Assembly: GCA_002495025.1 (NCBI GenBank)
Contig: DADP01000024.1
Coordinates: 1,478-65,477 of the forward strand
Origin: Desulfurococcaceae archaeon UBA285
Lineage (GTDB): Archaea > Thermoproteota > Thermoprotei_A > Sulfolobales > Desulfurococcaceae
Length of the DNA: 64,000 nt
Reading direction: 5' to 3'
Positions 8,877 through 17,821 of the stretch are shown here, piece by piece. How positions within the stretch are numbered: position 1 is the stretch's first letter; every line of letters starts with the position of its first letter. Under the pieces are notes generated by a model, which saw only the letters and a program-made list of their open reading frames with translations, made no database searches and was not told the DNA's origin. The position numbers were made by a program, and so were the translations under genes.

Positions 8877-9453
8877 TTTTCACACACTCAACAAGATATA
8901 GTGTTTCAAAAAAGAAGTTTTTAGTATGAGAGTATTTAATTTTAAAGCCTTTGACTTCAAGGTGTCTAACTACTACTTCTGGCTTGGATAAACTAGAATA
9001 TACGAGGAATAAAACACCATTATTCTTCAACATCAACCACGCGTAGTCAATAAATTCCAGTATTGCTTCATAGCCCTCTATTCCACCCTCAGTAGCAATA
9101 TCTTCCACTACGCCCTTAAAGGCTGGAAGATATGGAGGGTTTGCGAAAACAATATCAATTGAAAACTCTCTAATAACAGAGCCGTCTCCTTGAACAACAA
9201 TACTCATCCACGCATTATTCTCTACAATATTCAAACGCGTTGTTTCAACAGCGTCTTCAGCTATATCTATAAATACAACGCGTTGACAGAAACCATTTAG
9301 GAGGGCATAGAGCCCTAAAACCCCCGAGCCAGATCCTAAATCTACACAAAGGTCTCCACGCTGTTTCCTCTCAAACAAGGCATTTATAATCATCCAGGAG
9401 TCATCACTCGGTCTATAAACATCTCCCAGGTATTTTAAAACAGGGTGTTTCAA
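8869..9453 (-). CDS. HemK/PrmC-like methyltransferase (archaeal Mtq2 type)
   Basis: A 194-residue class I SAM methyltransferase. It has D-L-G-S-G-S-G-V-L-G-L near residue 38 (motif I) and N-P-P-Y-L-P near 106, the N-P-P-Y signature of enzymes that methylate glutamine amides. The archaeal relatives methylate the GGQ motif of release factor aRF1 and usually need a Trm112 partner, which is not in the window. Start is TTG, 4 nt after the ksgA stop. The order DUF655-ksgA-hemK is common in archaea. Confidence 0.85.
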   Translation of the reverse strand: MKHPVLKYLGDVYRPSDDSWMIINALFERKQRGDLCVDLGSGSGVLGLYALLNGFCQRVVFIDIAEDAVETTRLNIVENNAWMSIVVQGDGSVIREFSIDIVFANPPYLPAFKGVVEDIATEGGIEGYEAILEFIDYAWLMLKNNGVLFLVYSSLSKPEVVVRHLEVKGFKIKYSHTKNFFFETLYLVECVKIG

Positions 9454-9456
9454 CTC

Positions 9457-10287
9457 CTACACCAATCCACGAGAGTGCAGTTCTCTCGATATTGCCAGCC
9501 AAGACTCGGGGTCTATAGTGTAAACCCTCCTACCGGCAAACTCGGAGAGTACACCTAGATCCCTGGTTTCCACACCAAACTTCTCGCGTAGTACTTTCTC
9601 GAAAAATCTTTTCCTCTGAGTGAAAAACACTCTAGTTACATCTTCAACTACTCTTACCTCGTCTGTATATCTACGTTTACGTGTCAATACGATTACTTGG
9701 TGGCTGACTTCTGGTTTAGGGTAGAAACTACTTGGTGGGTAGACACCACCTAGTTTTACATTAAATAATAGTGATACTAGAATAGTTATTCTACCATATT
9801 GTTTAGAGCCTGGGGGAGCTGTAAGCCTCTCTGCTACTTCTCTCTGAATAGTTAATACTACTTTCTCTACTGTGTTTTCCCTGGCTGTTTTAACGAGGAG
9901 TTCAGATGTAATGTGGTAGGGGAGATTTGAAACCAGTGTCCTACTTGTAAAAGGTGTTTTCAAGGCATCTCCATTAACAACTATAAACTCGGATTTACCA
10001 ACTACATCTCTTGCAATACTGCATAATCTAGGATCTAATTCAATACACAGCAACCTCCTGGTTTTACTTAGAAGAGCCATGGAGAGCGTTCCAAGACCAC
10101 ACCCTACCTCCAATACGTAGTCTTCACTTTCAAGGTATCCAGTGACTTCTCTGAGTAGTAAGGGGTCGACAACGAAGTTTTGACTAAACCTCCTTCTTGG
10201 TTTCACTCCGTGTTTTCTAAGTATAGTTTTAGTCCAGGAGAGAAGAAAAGACCTTGTTGATTCAAGTGGATTAAAATATTTCTCCAT
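9457..10287 (-). CDS. ksgA: 16S rRNA dimethyladenosine transferase
   Basis: Dimethylates two adjacent adenines at the 3' end of 16S rRNA (KsgA/Dim1) late in small-subunit assembly. About 276 residues. Seen: S-Q-N-F-V-V-D near residue 33, L-E-V-G-C-G-L-G-T-L for SAM binding near 60, and N-L-P-Y-H-I-T-S near 120, the family N-L-P-Y motif. Start ATG 10287 is chosen because GGAGAG precedes it by about 6 nt; the frame is open to 10320, but that would overlap DUF655 further. The ribosome binding site lies within the end of the DUF655 gene (17-bp overlap). Confidence 0.95.
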   Translation of the reverse strand: MEKYFNPLESTRSFLLSWTKTILRKHGVKPRRRFSQNFVVDPLLLREVTGYLESEDYVLEVGCGLGTLSMALLSKTRRLLCIELDPRLCSIARDVVGKSEFIVVNGDALKTPFTSRTLVSNLPYHITSELLVKTARENTVEKVVLTIQREVAERLTAPPGSKQYGRITILVSLLFNVKLGGVYPPSSFYPKPEVSHQVIVLTRKRRYTDEVRVVEDVTRVFFTQRKRFFEKVLREKFGVETRDLGVLSEFAGRRVYTIDPESWLAISRELHSRGLV

Positions 10288-10900
10288 AAAGTCTCTCCAA
10301 GTAGCCGAGGTAAATAGCACTTCTATCTCTCGGCTTTATAAACAAGTAGTATTTTTCATTGCCAATCAACTCCTTTATTACTCTCTCAACAAGTGCTTTC
10401 ACAGGGTCTATTCCAACCCTTGTCTTGATGTCTTCGAAACTAGTAAATCTTGATTGTCTACGAGCATCGAGAATAGCATTCATTGTCTTTTTACCAATAT
10501 CGGGTAGGAGTTCTAGTGAGTGTAGTCTTATATTTATGGGTTCAGCTATATTGAAAAACTCTACAAAGTACTTTTCGTTTTCAAGTATTATACGTCTAAT
10601 AGCTTCGGGGAGGTTGGTGCGAGACATAGAAGTTAACTCGTTGTAGGAAATAGGAATAATTCTTCGGAGTTTACTGGGAAAACTCAAATCCACTCTCTCT
10701 AAGTATTCTATTCTAACACCAATAAGAGGACTTGCTTCTAGTAGAGAAAAGTATTTTACACCAATACACTGGACAAAGGGTTGATTTCTATGCTCATAGT
10801 GTATATCTGAGGGATTACCCATTTCAAGATAGTCTAATACATATACAGCTGGCTCATAGTGTTTTCCTACTCTATGTGGACTACGAGGAGGATGAGACAA
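10271..10900 (-). CDS. DUF655 RNA-binding protein
   Basis: 209 residues. The N-terminal half matches DUF655 (Y-E-P-A-V-Y-V-L-D-Y-L near residue 16, then an S1-like strand region). The C-terminal half has helix-hairpin-helix motifs (L-E-L-L-P-D-I-G-K-K-T near 130), a nucleic-acid-binding element. The function is not established. Its invariant place before ksgA and after rpoF in archaea suggests a role in ribosome or RNA metabolism. Ends inside ksgA (17-bp overlap). Confidence 0.88.
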   Translation of the reverse strand: MSHPPRSPHRVGKHYEPAVYVLDYLEMGNPSDIHYEHRNQPFVQCIGVKYFSLLEASPLIGVRIEYLERVDLSFPSKLRRIIPISYNELTSMSRTNLPEAIRRIILENEKYFVEFFNIAEPINIRLHSLELLPDIGKKTMNAILDARRQSRFTSFEDIKTRVGIDPVKALVERVIKELIGNEKYYLFIKPRDRSAIYLGYLERLYGEIF

Positions 10901-10931
10901 TACAAACCCCTTTAAATCCTAGTTATATAAC

Positions 10932-11300
10932 TTATTGAGATTGTAAACAATACTCTTTAACAAGAGAGAGGATAGCTTCTAAATTCTCTTTCTCTGGAGT
11001 TTTCTCCTCAAAGACTAATAGTGTGAATAACTCGTCAATGGTTTGTGGACATATATTCATAATCATTACAATACTCTCTTCTCTAAGCCCGAGCGAAGCA
11101 AGCTTCTCTCGGAATTCACTTGCTTTTTCCACGGGGACTTTTGAGAATTTTTGAAGATAGTCGAGTACTCTCTGTGCAATAAGTGGAACAGCTCCTGTTT
11201 TTTCTCTTTCTCTCTCTACATACTCCCTCAGAATTTTCAATGCCTCTGGATTAGAGAGTAAAGTAATCTTGTCTGTTTTTGCCTTCATTGGGAGGCTCAA
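10932..11300 (-). CDS. rpoF: DNA-directed RNA polymerase subunit F (Rpb4 homologue)
   Basis: Partner of subunit E (Rpb7) in the polymerase stalk. About 122 residues, normal for the family. Seen: L-S-N-P-E-A-L-K-I-L near the N terminus, an acidic/basic helix ending in K-T-G-A-V-P, and the HRDC-like C-terminal I-C-P-Q-T-I-D-E-L motif. The start is a TTG at 11300 (GGTGG 6 nt upstream) or 11306; ATG 11288 is also possible. It lies between L21e and DUF655, the usual archaeal order. Confidence 0.93.
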   Translation of the reverse strand: MSLPMKAKTDKITLLSNPEALKILREYVEREREKTGAVPLIAQRVLDYLQKFSKVPVEKASEFREKLASLGLREESIVMIMNICPQTIDELFTLLVFEEKTPEKENLEAILSLVKEYCLQSQ

Positions 11301-11325
11301 GAACAACCACCACTATATAATCAAA

Positions 11326-11658
11326 CTACTGGCCGGTAACTTGTGTAGTTTGTGTTTGAATTGGTGCAACAGGTCTGAGGTGTTCTGGCCTTATAAACAA
11401 TATCTTTTCTTTGTTTCCAACTACTACTTTTACAATATAGCTTCTACCCCTCTTCCCGATTACTTCTCCTGTTTTACCATGATATCTTCTATGCGGCATG
11501 CCTTTATGAATTGCTGGATTTGTAATAATGTGGACTTTGTCTCCTGGTTTATACTCAATCATTAGTAGGCTTAGACTAGGCACTGCTCCTTTTTCACGAA
11601 TGTTCTTTTTGTATAGTTTTCTCGTTCTATGTCTTAAACCCCTTGGTGCTTTAACCAT
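11326..11658 (-). CDS. rpl21e: 50S ribosomal protein L21e
   Basis: Large-subunit protein shared by archaea and eukaryotes. 110 residues. The N terminus M-V-K-A-P-R-G-L-R-H-R-T-R and the motif M-P-H-R-R-Y-H-G-K-T-G with G-K-R-G-R-S-Y are diagnostic. It has a 10-15-residue Q/T-rich tail (P-I-Q-T-Q-T-T-Q) beyond the common core. ATG start preceded by AAGGGTG. First gene of the L21e-rpoF-DUF655-ksgA-hemK-trmJ run. Confidence 0.97.
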   Translation of the reverse strand: MVKAPRGLRHRTRKLYKKNIREKGAVPSLSLLMIEYKPGDKVHIITNPAIHKGMPHRRYHGKTGEVIGKRGRSYIVKVVVGNKEKILFIRPEHLRPVAPIQTQTTQVTGQ

Positions 11659-11735
11659 GTAAATACACCCTTAACCCACTAAGCAAAACAAACTTCTAAC
11701 ACATGAACTAGTCTTGTCGGCTCTTTTATTTTTAA

Positions 11736-13079
11736 CTATTTTACGTCTTCAACATATACAACATCTAGCTCAAAGGGTATTAGTTTTTTACCGAGGTATT
11801 CGCTGAAACTAGGAGTTGTTCTTCCATTATCTCCATGAACTAATTCCTTTACGTAGAGTCCACCATCACAGTGTATAAGTGCCTCGAACACTCTGTTTGA
11901 CACCATGTAAGTTTTAACAGTGTAGACTCTACGACGCCTCTCTCTATCCTTCTTCCTTCTAAGTATCCTTGTTGGAGTTCTCTGTTTAATCTCTCTATTC
12001 GAGAAGAACTCTTCTAGAGCTTGTAGCTCGCTTGGATTTACTGGTTCACTAGAATAAATAGATACTCTATAAACCTTCTTTTTCTGCTTACTGGTCTCTT
12101 TGATTAATCCGATTTCGCGCCTAGAGCTCTCTGAGTAGACTTCTACTCTTATAGGAGCTATTGTATACTTCTCTAAGAGAACACTATTGACTTGATCAAT
12201 GGGAACACTCCTTCTTTTTGGTTTTTTAACTTCTATGATTAAGGGACGTCCACTACCAATCATTCTAGCATCTACGTCTTCGCGTCCAGCAGCGTGGATA
12301 ACAACTTCTTCTGCTTCAAAGAGGTCTTTTAATGCGTATTCAATAAACTCCTGTATGCTAATAGGGTATTTCTTGCCTCCACTACGTGTATACCATGGTA
12401 TATGTGATATATTTCTCCCATTCTTCCAGTATTTGCCAGTGAGGAATATGGGGTTTGCTTCTACACTAATAGAGTAGTTGAATTCTCTATCGAAAGATAT
12501 AACTAGTACAACATCTGGTTTTGCAAAATCTGGCTGTATATTACAGGTTTCCATTATGGCCTTGCCTATTTCTCTCTTTAACTCTCTTTTAATTGACTCG
12601 GTTGAATCTGATCCATGTTTTACTATTATTTCTAGTTCTCTCTCGAGTATTTCTCTATCAAGTACTATTCCAACTAGAAATGTAGATGCACTGTATTCTC
12701 TGAGTTTACTACAAGCCTCTCTAGCTATTGCTTCAATTAGTGTTTCTCCTAGTTTTCCACTGCAAATATGGCATTTTCTAGGTTCTATTTGTTCACCATA
12801 TATCTTTCTATAGGTAGATGCTATTTGGCCCCCTCCATTCTCTGCTAGTATCTTGTGTACTTCTCTCCTCGGGGTATTGGTGGTATACTCGTTATGTATT
12901 TTTATGGCTAGAAGTGTTTTCAATGTAAATCCTCGATCATAGTTTGAAAGTCCAATACCATATTTTGCAAACATTCTTCCAAGACACGAGTTACACAATG
13001 GGTATTCTATGAGAATGCTTTCTGCTTTATTGACGATGTTTTCTACTAGTTTACTAAATCCCTCTATGTTTTGATTCAC
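11736..13079 (-). CDS. pus10: tRNA pseudouridine synthase Pus10
   Basis: Archaeal enzyme that makes pseudouridine at tRNA positions 54 and 55. 447 residues. The N-terminal THUMP-like zinc domain has two C-x-x-C pairs (P-L-C-N-S-C near residue 28 and K-C-H-I-C near 100). The catalytic half carries G-R-E-D-V-D-A-R-M-I-G-S-G-R-P near 265, which contains the catalytic Asp, and the C terminus has the family K-E-L-V-H-G-D-x-G-R-T-T-P. GTG start, 9 nt after the SRP54 stop, so probably co-transcribed with it. Confidence 0.95.
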   Translation of the reverse strand: MNQNIEGFSKLVENIVNKAESILIEYPLCNSCLGRMFAKYGIGLSNYDRGFTLKTLLAIKIHNEYTTNTPRREVHKILAENGGGQIASTYRKIYGEQIEPRKCHICSGKLGETLIEAIAREACSKLREYSASTFLVGIVLDREILERELEIIVKHGSDSTESIKRELKREIGKAIMETCNIQPDFAKPDVVLVISFDREFNYSISVEANPIFLTGKYWKNGRNISHIPWYTRSGGKKYPISIQEFIEYALKDLFEAEEVVIHAAGREDVDARMIGSGRPLIIEVKKPKRRSVPIDQVNSVLLEKYTIAPIRVEVYSESSRREIGLIKETSKQKKKVYRVSIYSSEPVNPSELQALEEFFSNREIKQRTPTRILRRKKDRERRRRVYTVKTYMVSNRVFEALIHCDGGLYVKELVHGDNGRTTPSFSEYLGKKLIPFELDVVYVEDVK

Positions 13080-13088
13080 AGTAGACCC

Positions 13089-14438
13089 CTATTTTCCAGC
13101 TCCTTCTTCCTCTTCTAGTGATTCAGGTAGTTGAATACCTAGTTTCTTCAATACATCTTTTCTCCTCAATGTCTTCATTAACTTCTTCATAGCCTCGTAT
13201 TGTTTGAGTAGTTCGCGTACATCGTTTATTGATGCTCCTGCTCCATAAGCAATTCTCTTCATACGAGACCTGTCTATTATTTCTGGATTGTCTAGTTCTT
13301 CGTAGGTCATAGAGTTTATTATTGCAATCCACTTATCCATTTTCTTCTCTAATTCCTTGGTATCTACCTCCATTGGAATTTTGAGTTCGAATCCAGGAAT
13401 CATTTGAAGTACTTTTCTAAGAGGTCCGAGCTTCCTCATGCTCAGAAGTTGCTTGTATACTAATCTCATATTTAGTTTTCCTTCTATTAGCTTCTTAGCG
13501 TCTTCTTCCGTGAACTCCAATTGCATTTTCTTTACTGATTCAACAAGGCTTTCAATATCTCCAAGACCGAGAACTCTCGAGATAAACCTCTGTGGTTTAA
13601 AGACTTCTAAATCCTCTATTTTCTCGCCTGTTCCAATGAATTTTATTCTAGCACCAGTAGCTGCAACGGCTGATAGTGCACCACCGCCTTTTGCTGTACC
13701 ATCTAGTTTTGTAACTATTATTGAACCTATTGGAGTTGCCTCGTGGAATTTCTTGGCTATATTGTATGCTTGCTGTCCAATTGCAGCATCAATAACTAGA
13801 ATTATTTCGTCTGGATTTACTGCTTTATAAATCTCTTTCATTTCTTCGAGCAACATCTCCTCTCTATGGTGTCTTCCAGCAGTATCTATTATTACAATAT
13901 CAAATCCTCTTTGAACAAAGTATTCAACACCCCTCCTGGCTATTTCAACAGCGTCTGTCTCGCCTGGCTCGCCATATACTGGAACACCTATTTTCTCACC
14001 TAGTTGCTTGAGTTGCTCGTATGCTGCTGGTCTATACGTGTCTGCTGCTACCAGTCCTACTTTATAACCCTCTAGTTTATAGAAGTATGCTAGTTTACCA
14101 GCCGTGGTGGTTTTACCACTACCCTGTAATCCAACTAGGAGTATAATCCATGGTTTTTTACCTGGTTTAACAACTGGCTTCTTTTCTCCCCCAAGAAGCC
14201 TCAGTAGCTCCTCATATACAATAGTAATAAACCAGTTCTTCCTTGAAACCCCTGGTGGTGGTTTTTCATTTAGTGCTCTTTGTTTTATTCTACTTGATAT
14301 TTCAGAGACTAGTTTTAAATTAACATCTGATTTAATCAACTCCCTCTGTAAATCCCTTACAAACTCGTTAACAGCCTCCTCGTACTTCTCTTGACTAAGA
14401 AACTTCTTGAGTGCTTCCTTAACACCTTCGAAAACCAC
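13089..14438 (-). CDS. srp54: Signal recognition particle protein SRP54
   Basis: GTPase that binds signal sequences and SRP RNA during co-translational targeting. 449 residues. N domain 1-90; G domain with G-L-Q-G-S-G-K-T-T-T near 104, D-T-A-G-R near 185 and T-K-L-D-G-T-A-K-G-G near 243; methionine-rich M domain about 300-430 (R-M-K-R-I-A-Y-G-A-G and E-A-M-K-K-L-M-K). GTG start. Its partner SRP19 is encoded at 54257. The SRP RNA is not in the window. Confidence 0.97.
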   Translation of the reverse strand: MVFEGVKEALKKFLSQEKYEEAVNEFVRDLQRELIKSDVNLKLVSEISSRIKQRALNEKPPPGVSRKNWFITIVYEELLRLLGGEKKPVVKPGKKPWIILLVGLQGSGKTTTAGKLAYFYKLEGYKVGLVAADTYRPAAYEQLKQLGEKIGVPVYGEPGETDAVEIARRGVEYFVQRGFDIVIIDTAGRHHREEMLLEEMKEIYKAVNPDEIILVIDAAIGQQAYNIAKKFHEATPIGSIIVTKLDGTAKGGGALSAVAATGARIKFIGTGEKIEDLEVFKPQRFISRVLGLGDIESLVESVKKMQLEFTEEDAKKLIEGKLNMRLVYKQLLSMRKLGPLRKVLQMIPGFELKIPMEVDTKELEKKMDKWIAIINSMTYEELDNPEIIDRSRMKRIAYGAGASINDVRELLKQYEAMKKLMKTLRRKDVLKKLGIQLPESLEEEEGAGK

Positions 14439-14632
14439 GTTTCAAATACCCCGTTTTCTAGTCTAGGCATTAAATGCGTTTGAGTCAATTTATCCCTTTA
14501 ATACGAGAAGTCATAATAAGTTTTTCCAGTGGCTAACGAGCAGGCTCATATAGATAAAAATATTAGTGTGAATTAAAACTATGAGTATGTGTAGAGAGGG
14601 GGTGTACGTAGAACTGGCACCGTGGTGGTCTA
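14439..14632. promoter_or_regulatory. Divergent intergenic region with leader ORF before permease
   Basis: This 194-bp gap serves srp54 (minus) and the permease (plus). On the plus strand, AGATAAAAATAT (14552-14563) is a good TATA box; a start about 25 nt on would fall at 14581-14583, exactly at a 19-codon ORF (14581-14640) whose stop overlaps the permease start. A second A/T element, GAATTAAAAC, lies at 14570-14579. Confidence 0.45.
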
Positions 14633-14640
14633 ATGAGTGA
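14581..14640 (+). CDS. Possible 19-residue leader peptide
   Basis: ATG 14581 opens a 19-codon ORF (M-S-M-C-R-E-G-V ... A-P-W-W-S-N-E) ending at TGA 14638-14640. It overlaps the permease start (ATG 14633) by 8 nt in another frame, and the permease ribosome binding site (GTGGTGG) lies inside it. There is no ribosome binding site for the ORF itself, but a TATA box at the right distance would make it leaderless. The tandem Trp codons near its end are notable beside an amino-acid permease. It may simply be chance. Confidence 0.3.
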   Translation: MSMCREGVYVELAPWWSNE

Positions 14641-16180
14641 TATGGAAAAAAGTAGGCGAGTCTTTACATGGCTTGATGTATTCCTCTGGAGTATTGCAAA
14701 CCCCCTGGCTTCTGGACTACTATTCTTCTCTGTAACAGTAACAGGGTTTCCAGGAGCATATGGCGGTGTAATTCCACTATCGTTTTTCTTCGCCGGCTTG
14801 CTAATATACCCCTTGGTTTTAATTACTGCGATTTTCTCTTCGTTTTTTCCGAGAACAGGGTCTTTCTACTACTTTATTACACGTGGATTAGACCCGGTTG
14901 TAGGTATTATAGCGATATGTCTATATCTATATGCGTTATTCCATGGAATTGGTTATTTATCTTATTCATCAGTTAAAATACTGGGTAGTGCACTCGTTAC
15001 AAGTGGTGTTATAACTGGCGACTCTCAACTCGTATATCTCGGAGAGGTGTTTTCAAAGCCTATTACAGCACTTGTTTTTGGAGCACTAGTTGTAATAGTT
15101 GTTTTTGCATTGAATATTAGTGGAGTAAGAGTATTGAAGGCGAGTCTTAGGATTACGACGTTAATTCCACTCGTTGCATTGTCTTATATATTAATTCTAA
15201 GCATACCATTTTCTAACACTGTATTTGTAAATAACTGGAATAGATTCTTCAATGGAAGCTATTACTCAATAACTCAATTAGCACTGAGCGGGGGGCCTGG
15301 AATACCTAGACTTGAAGCCGTAGACCCGTTTACTAGTACATCATATTTAATACTCGTGGCGTTATGGGCTTTCTTCGGTGTTGAAACAACTGGTTTTATC
15401 GCTGGAGAAGTAGAAAACCCACATAGGTCTTATTGGAGGGGTCTTTTAGCAGGGTATAGTGTCCTACTAGCACTATATATTGCAACACCTGTTGTCGTTA
15501 CAGCTTTCACTGGATACGAGTTTATATCTGCATATAGCTATCTCTACAACTTCTATCGTTCAGAACTAGCTGGCATCATGGGGACTACTCCAATAGAACC
15601 CGGTATTTCACTGTATTTATCAATATATTTTGCCAATAAGTACCTGGTCATTCTACTTGGTATAACTGGTTTTCTATTCTACTTCAATACTGTTTTAACA
15701 AGCTTTGCCACTGTTATAAGGATATTTCACGCTATAAGTAGTGATAAATTAATGCCGGGGCGTTCACTTAGAAGCCACTATTATATAGCCTTTACTCTCT
15801 CACTCCTTGTTTTAACGCCGTTTTACCTCGTTGAGGTATACCCGGTTTTAAAACTAGCTTTATTTGGTATAGCCGTTTTAAACTATGGTTTCTTCATGGT
15901 TTTCATTGGGATTTCAGCGCTCTCCATATCTCTAGTTAGAGAGAGATTGTTTAGACAACTTGTCTTCAAGAATAGAAAGCTCATGGTTATATCTGGAGTT
16001 ATATTGACTAGCACTGGTTTTGCATCTACACTGATAGGCCTTGGCGAGTCTTTAATAATAGTTGGTTTCACCATGATTGTCTCTCTATTAATTCTAGGCA
16101 TGCTAGTATTAATGGTATATACTGGTAGAAAGAGAGGTGTAGACTACGAGGTGTTATTTTCAGAGATTCCTCCATACTAG
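14633..16180 (+). CDS. Amino acid permease (APC superfamily)
   Basis: 515 residues with about twelve predicted membrane helices. The first has the family pattern N-P-L-A-S-G-L-L-F-F; P-R-T-G-S-F-Y-Y-F near residue 74 matches the loop after helix 2, and W-A-F-F-G-V-E-T-T-G-F near 245 matches the helix-6 substrate region of APC transporters. Imports amino acids or related amines across the cytoplasmic membrane; the substrate is not predictable here. ATG start with GGTGG 6 nt upstream. Confidence 0.85.
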   Translation: MSDMEKSRRVFTWLDVFLWSIANPLASGLLFFSVTVTGFPGAYGGVIPLSFFFAGLLIYPLVLITAIFSSFFPRTGSFYYFITRGLDPVVGIIAICLYLYALFHGIGYLSYSSVKILGSALVTSGVITGDSQLVYLGEVFSKPITALVFGALVVIVVFALNISGVRVLKASLRITTLIPLVALSYILILSIPFSNTVFVNNWNRFFNGSYYSITQLALSGGPGIPRLEAVDPFTSTSYLILVALWAFFGVETTGFIAGEVENPHRSYWRGLLAGYSVLLALYIATPVVVTAFTGYEFISAYSYLYNFYRSELAGIMGTTPIEPGISLYLSIYFANKYLVILLGITGFLFYFNTVLTSFATVIRIFHAISSDKLMPGRSLRSHYYIAFTLSLLVLTPFYLVEVYPVLKLALFGIAVLNYGFFMVFIGISALSISLVRERLFRQLVFKNRKLMVISGVILTSTGFASTLIGLGESLIIVGFTMIVSLLILGMLVLMVYTGRKRGVDYEVLFSEIPPY

Positions 16181-16200
16181 TTGGGAAATCCATAGGAAAA

Positions 16201-16230
16201 CTTTATATGTATCTTTAAACATTTATAAAG
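16201..16230 (+). promoter_or_regulatory. Promoter with inverted repeat before KaiC-like gene
   Basis: CTTTATATGT at 16201-16210 is a TATA-like element. It is mirrored by ACATTTATAAAG at 16219-16230, an imperfect inverted repeat (CTTTATA/TATAAAG arms) that could be an operator or just promoter composition. Confidence 0.4.
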
Positions 16231-16262
16231 AAGGTGAAAATCCATATATTTCGGAGTTCTAG

Positions 16263-17690
16263 GTGCTCTTGGTGGATAATGGCAAACAAAGAGTAATAGA
16301 TTTTCTAAGTAGATATTTAGGAGAGTCTATTTGGAGAAATGGTACTATTGTAATTGCTGGACAACCAGGAACAGGTAAAACGGTTTTATCGTCAACTATA
16401 TGTTATGAAAGAGCATTAAAGGATATTCCATGTCTCTTTATGGAGTTATATGAAGACAAAGAGAAATTATATAGAAACCTCAAGAGCCACGGATTAGACT
16501 TTGAATACCTGGAGTCAAAGGGACTAGTGAAATTTGTAAAACTACCAATATTCTCCCAGGAAGGATTGTTTGAAGAGTTTCTTAGAAGCATTTCAAGAGA
16601 AATAGCCAAATTTAAACCAGGAACACTCGTAGTAGACTCTATAACTCCTGCTCTAGAGGTTATTGCTGAAAGCGCTAGGAGTAAAGCATATCTACAAAAC
16701 TTCTTCTATGAATTGTCGAAAACCATTAATGGAGTAGTTGTTCTAACAGCAGAAATACCACTTGGAGAACATAGAATTAAAACAGAGGGTATAGAGTTCA
16801 TCGCAGACGCAGTGATAATCTTGAAGAACGAAATTGAAAAAGACAAAGTAGTTAGATCAATGGAAGTGAAAAAGATACGTGGTGAGGAACTACGCGACTC
16901 CGTAATCTATTTTTCAATTCAGAAAAATAAGGGAATAATCTTCCTAGAAGCCCCTCTCTCCGTCGAGCATAGAGAAGATATTGGAGTTAAACTAAGAGAA
17001 ATCGTAGAGAAAACAGGGTTAGACATCGATGTTAAACCAGGTGAATACATATACATAGAAGTTATACCAGAACATCAATCACCCGAATTCACTTTGTTAA
17101 TACCGTTAATTGCCGCAGCGAGTGGTTTAAAGGTCTTGTTTATTTCATATTTAAATATAGAGGAAGCCATTGTAAAACAATTAAAAGAGGTAATAGAGAA
17201 AATTATAGGTGTAAAATCCGAGTCTCTTATAGAGTCACTTATAGAGAAAATACTTAGTAATATGAAATTTGAATATATAGATCCATTTAAATACAGCCTT
17301 AGAGAACAGAGCTATCTAGAGTATTCACTGATCAACGAATACAAGCCACACATTGTTGTCTTTCACGGCGTTGAGATTTCGATGTGTGCCACAGAGAAAC
17401 CAGATCGATATAGAGAACTACTATATCAAATGATACTAGAGTTAAAACAACGAAAAATTATCTTAGTGAGAATTTCCAGCAGGCTAGATCCACATCTAAG
17501 TAGATTCAATACCTTACTTGCTGATATAGTAGCTAGAGCCGAGTGTATTAATGAATGCAGAGAGATGAAGTACTATATAGGGAGAAAAACAGGAAAACAA
17601 ATGACAGTGTCTTCAAAGGAGCTAGAAAACTACTTGAAGAAGTTATTAGAAGTTATGCCGTTAACTACGAGTTCCATTAAATTGAATTAA
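16263..17690 (+). CDS. KaiC/RadA-like P-loop ATPase
   Basis: 475 residues. The N-terminal RecA-fold domain has Walker A G-Q-P-G-T-G-K-T near residue 30 and Walker B T-L-V-V-D-S-I-T-P near 120, with the KaiC-type M-E-L-Y-E-D-K-E following the first strand. The C-terminal half (about 255-475) looks like a second domain that lacks a P-loop. Archaeal proteins of this class are called KaiC-like ATPases and have roles in signalling or motility in some species; no role can be assigned here. Start GTG 16263 follows GGAG by 6 nt; GTG 16272 is equally possible. The tRNA-Leu gene lies downstream on the other strand. Confidence 0.75.
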   Translation: MLLVDNGKQRVIDFLSRYLGESIWRNGTIVIAGQPGTGKTVLSSTICYERALKDIPCLFMELYEDKEKLYRNLKSHGLDFEYLESKGLVKFVKLPIFSQEGLFEEFLRSISREIAKFKPGTLVVDSITPALEVIAESARSKAYLQNFFYELSKTINGVVVLTAEIPLGEHRIKTEGIEFIADAVIILKNEIEKDKVVRSMEVKKIRGEELRDSVIYFSIQKNKGIIFLEAPLSVEHREDIGVKLREIVEKTGLDIDVKPGEYIYIEVIPEHQSPEFTLLIPLIAAASGLKVLFISYLNIEEAIVKQLKEVIEKIIGVKSESLIESLIEKILSNMKFEYIDPFKYSLREQSYLEYSLINEYKPHIVVFHGVEISMCATEKPDRYRELLYQMILELKQRKIILVRISSRLDPHLSRFNTLLADIVARAECINECREMKYYIGRKTGKQMTVSSKELENYLKKLLEVMPLTTSSIKLN

Positions 17691-17736
17691 ATCATTATAG
17701 AGTCATCCTAGTCTACACAGAGTATTGTTATAGGAG

Positions 17737-17821
17737 TGCGGGGGGTGGGATTTGAACCCACGCAGGCCTACGCCATCGGGTCCTGAGCCCGACCCCTTTG
17801 ACCAGGCTCGGGCACCCCCGC
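17737..17821 (-). tRNA. tRNA-Leu (anticodon CAG)
   Basis: On the minus strand an 85-nt class II tRNA folds fully. The acceptor stem GCGGGGG pairs with CCCCCGC and A73 follows. The anticodon stem TCGGG/CCCGA holds loop CTCAGGA, giving anticodon CAG (codon CUG). There is a long variable arm (TGGCGTAGGCCTGCG) and a T arm GTGGG-TTCAAAT-CCCAC. There is no intron and the CCA end is not encoded. A TATA-like element (TTATAAAG, minus) lies at about 17850-17857. Confidence 0.97.

Noticed and set aside
12199..12813. Plus-strand open frames antisense to pus10 and similar long antisense frames in srp54, nop5, gatE, thermosome, topA and tldD
   Set aside because: They mirror codon bias of the real genes, have serine/leucine-rich low-complexity translations and no ribosome binding sites.
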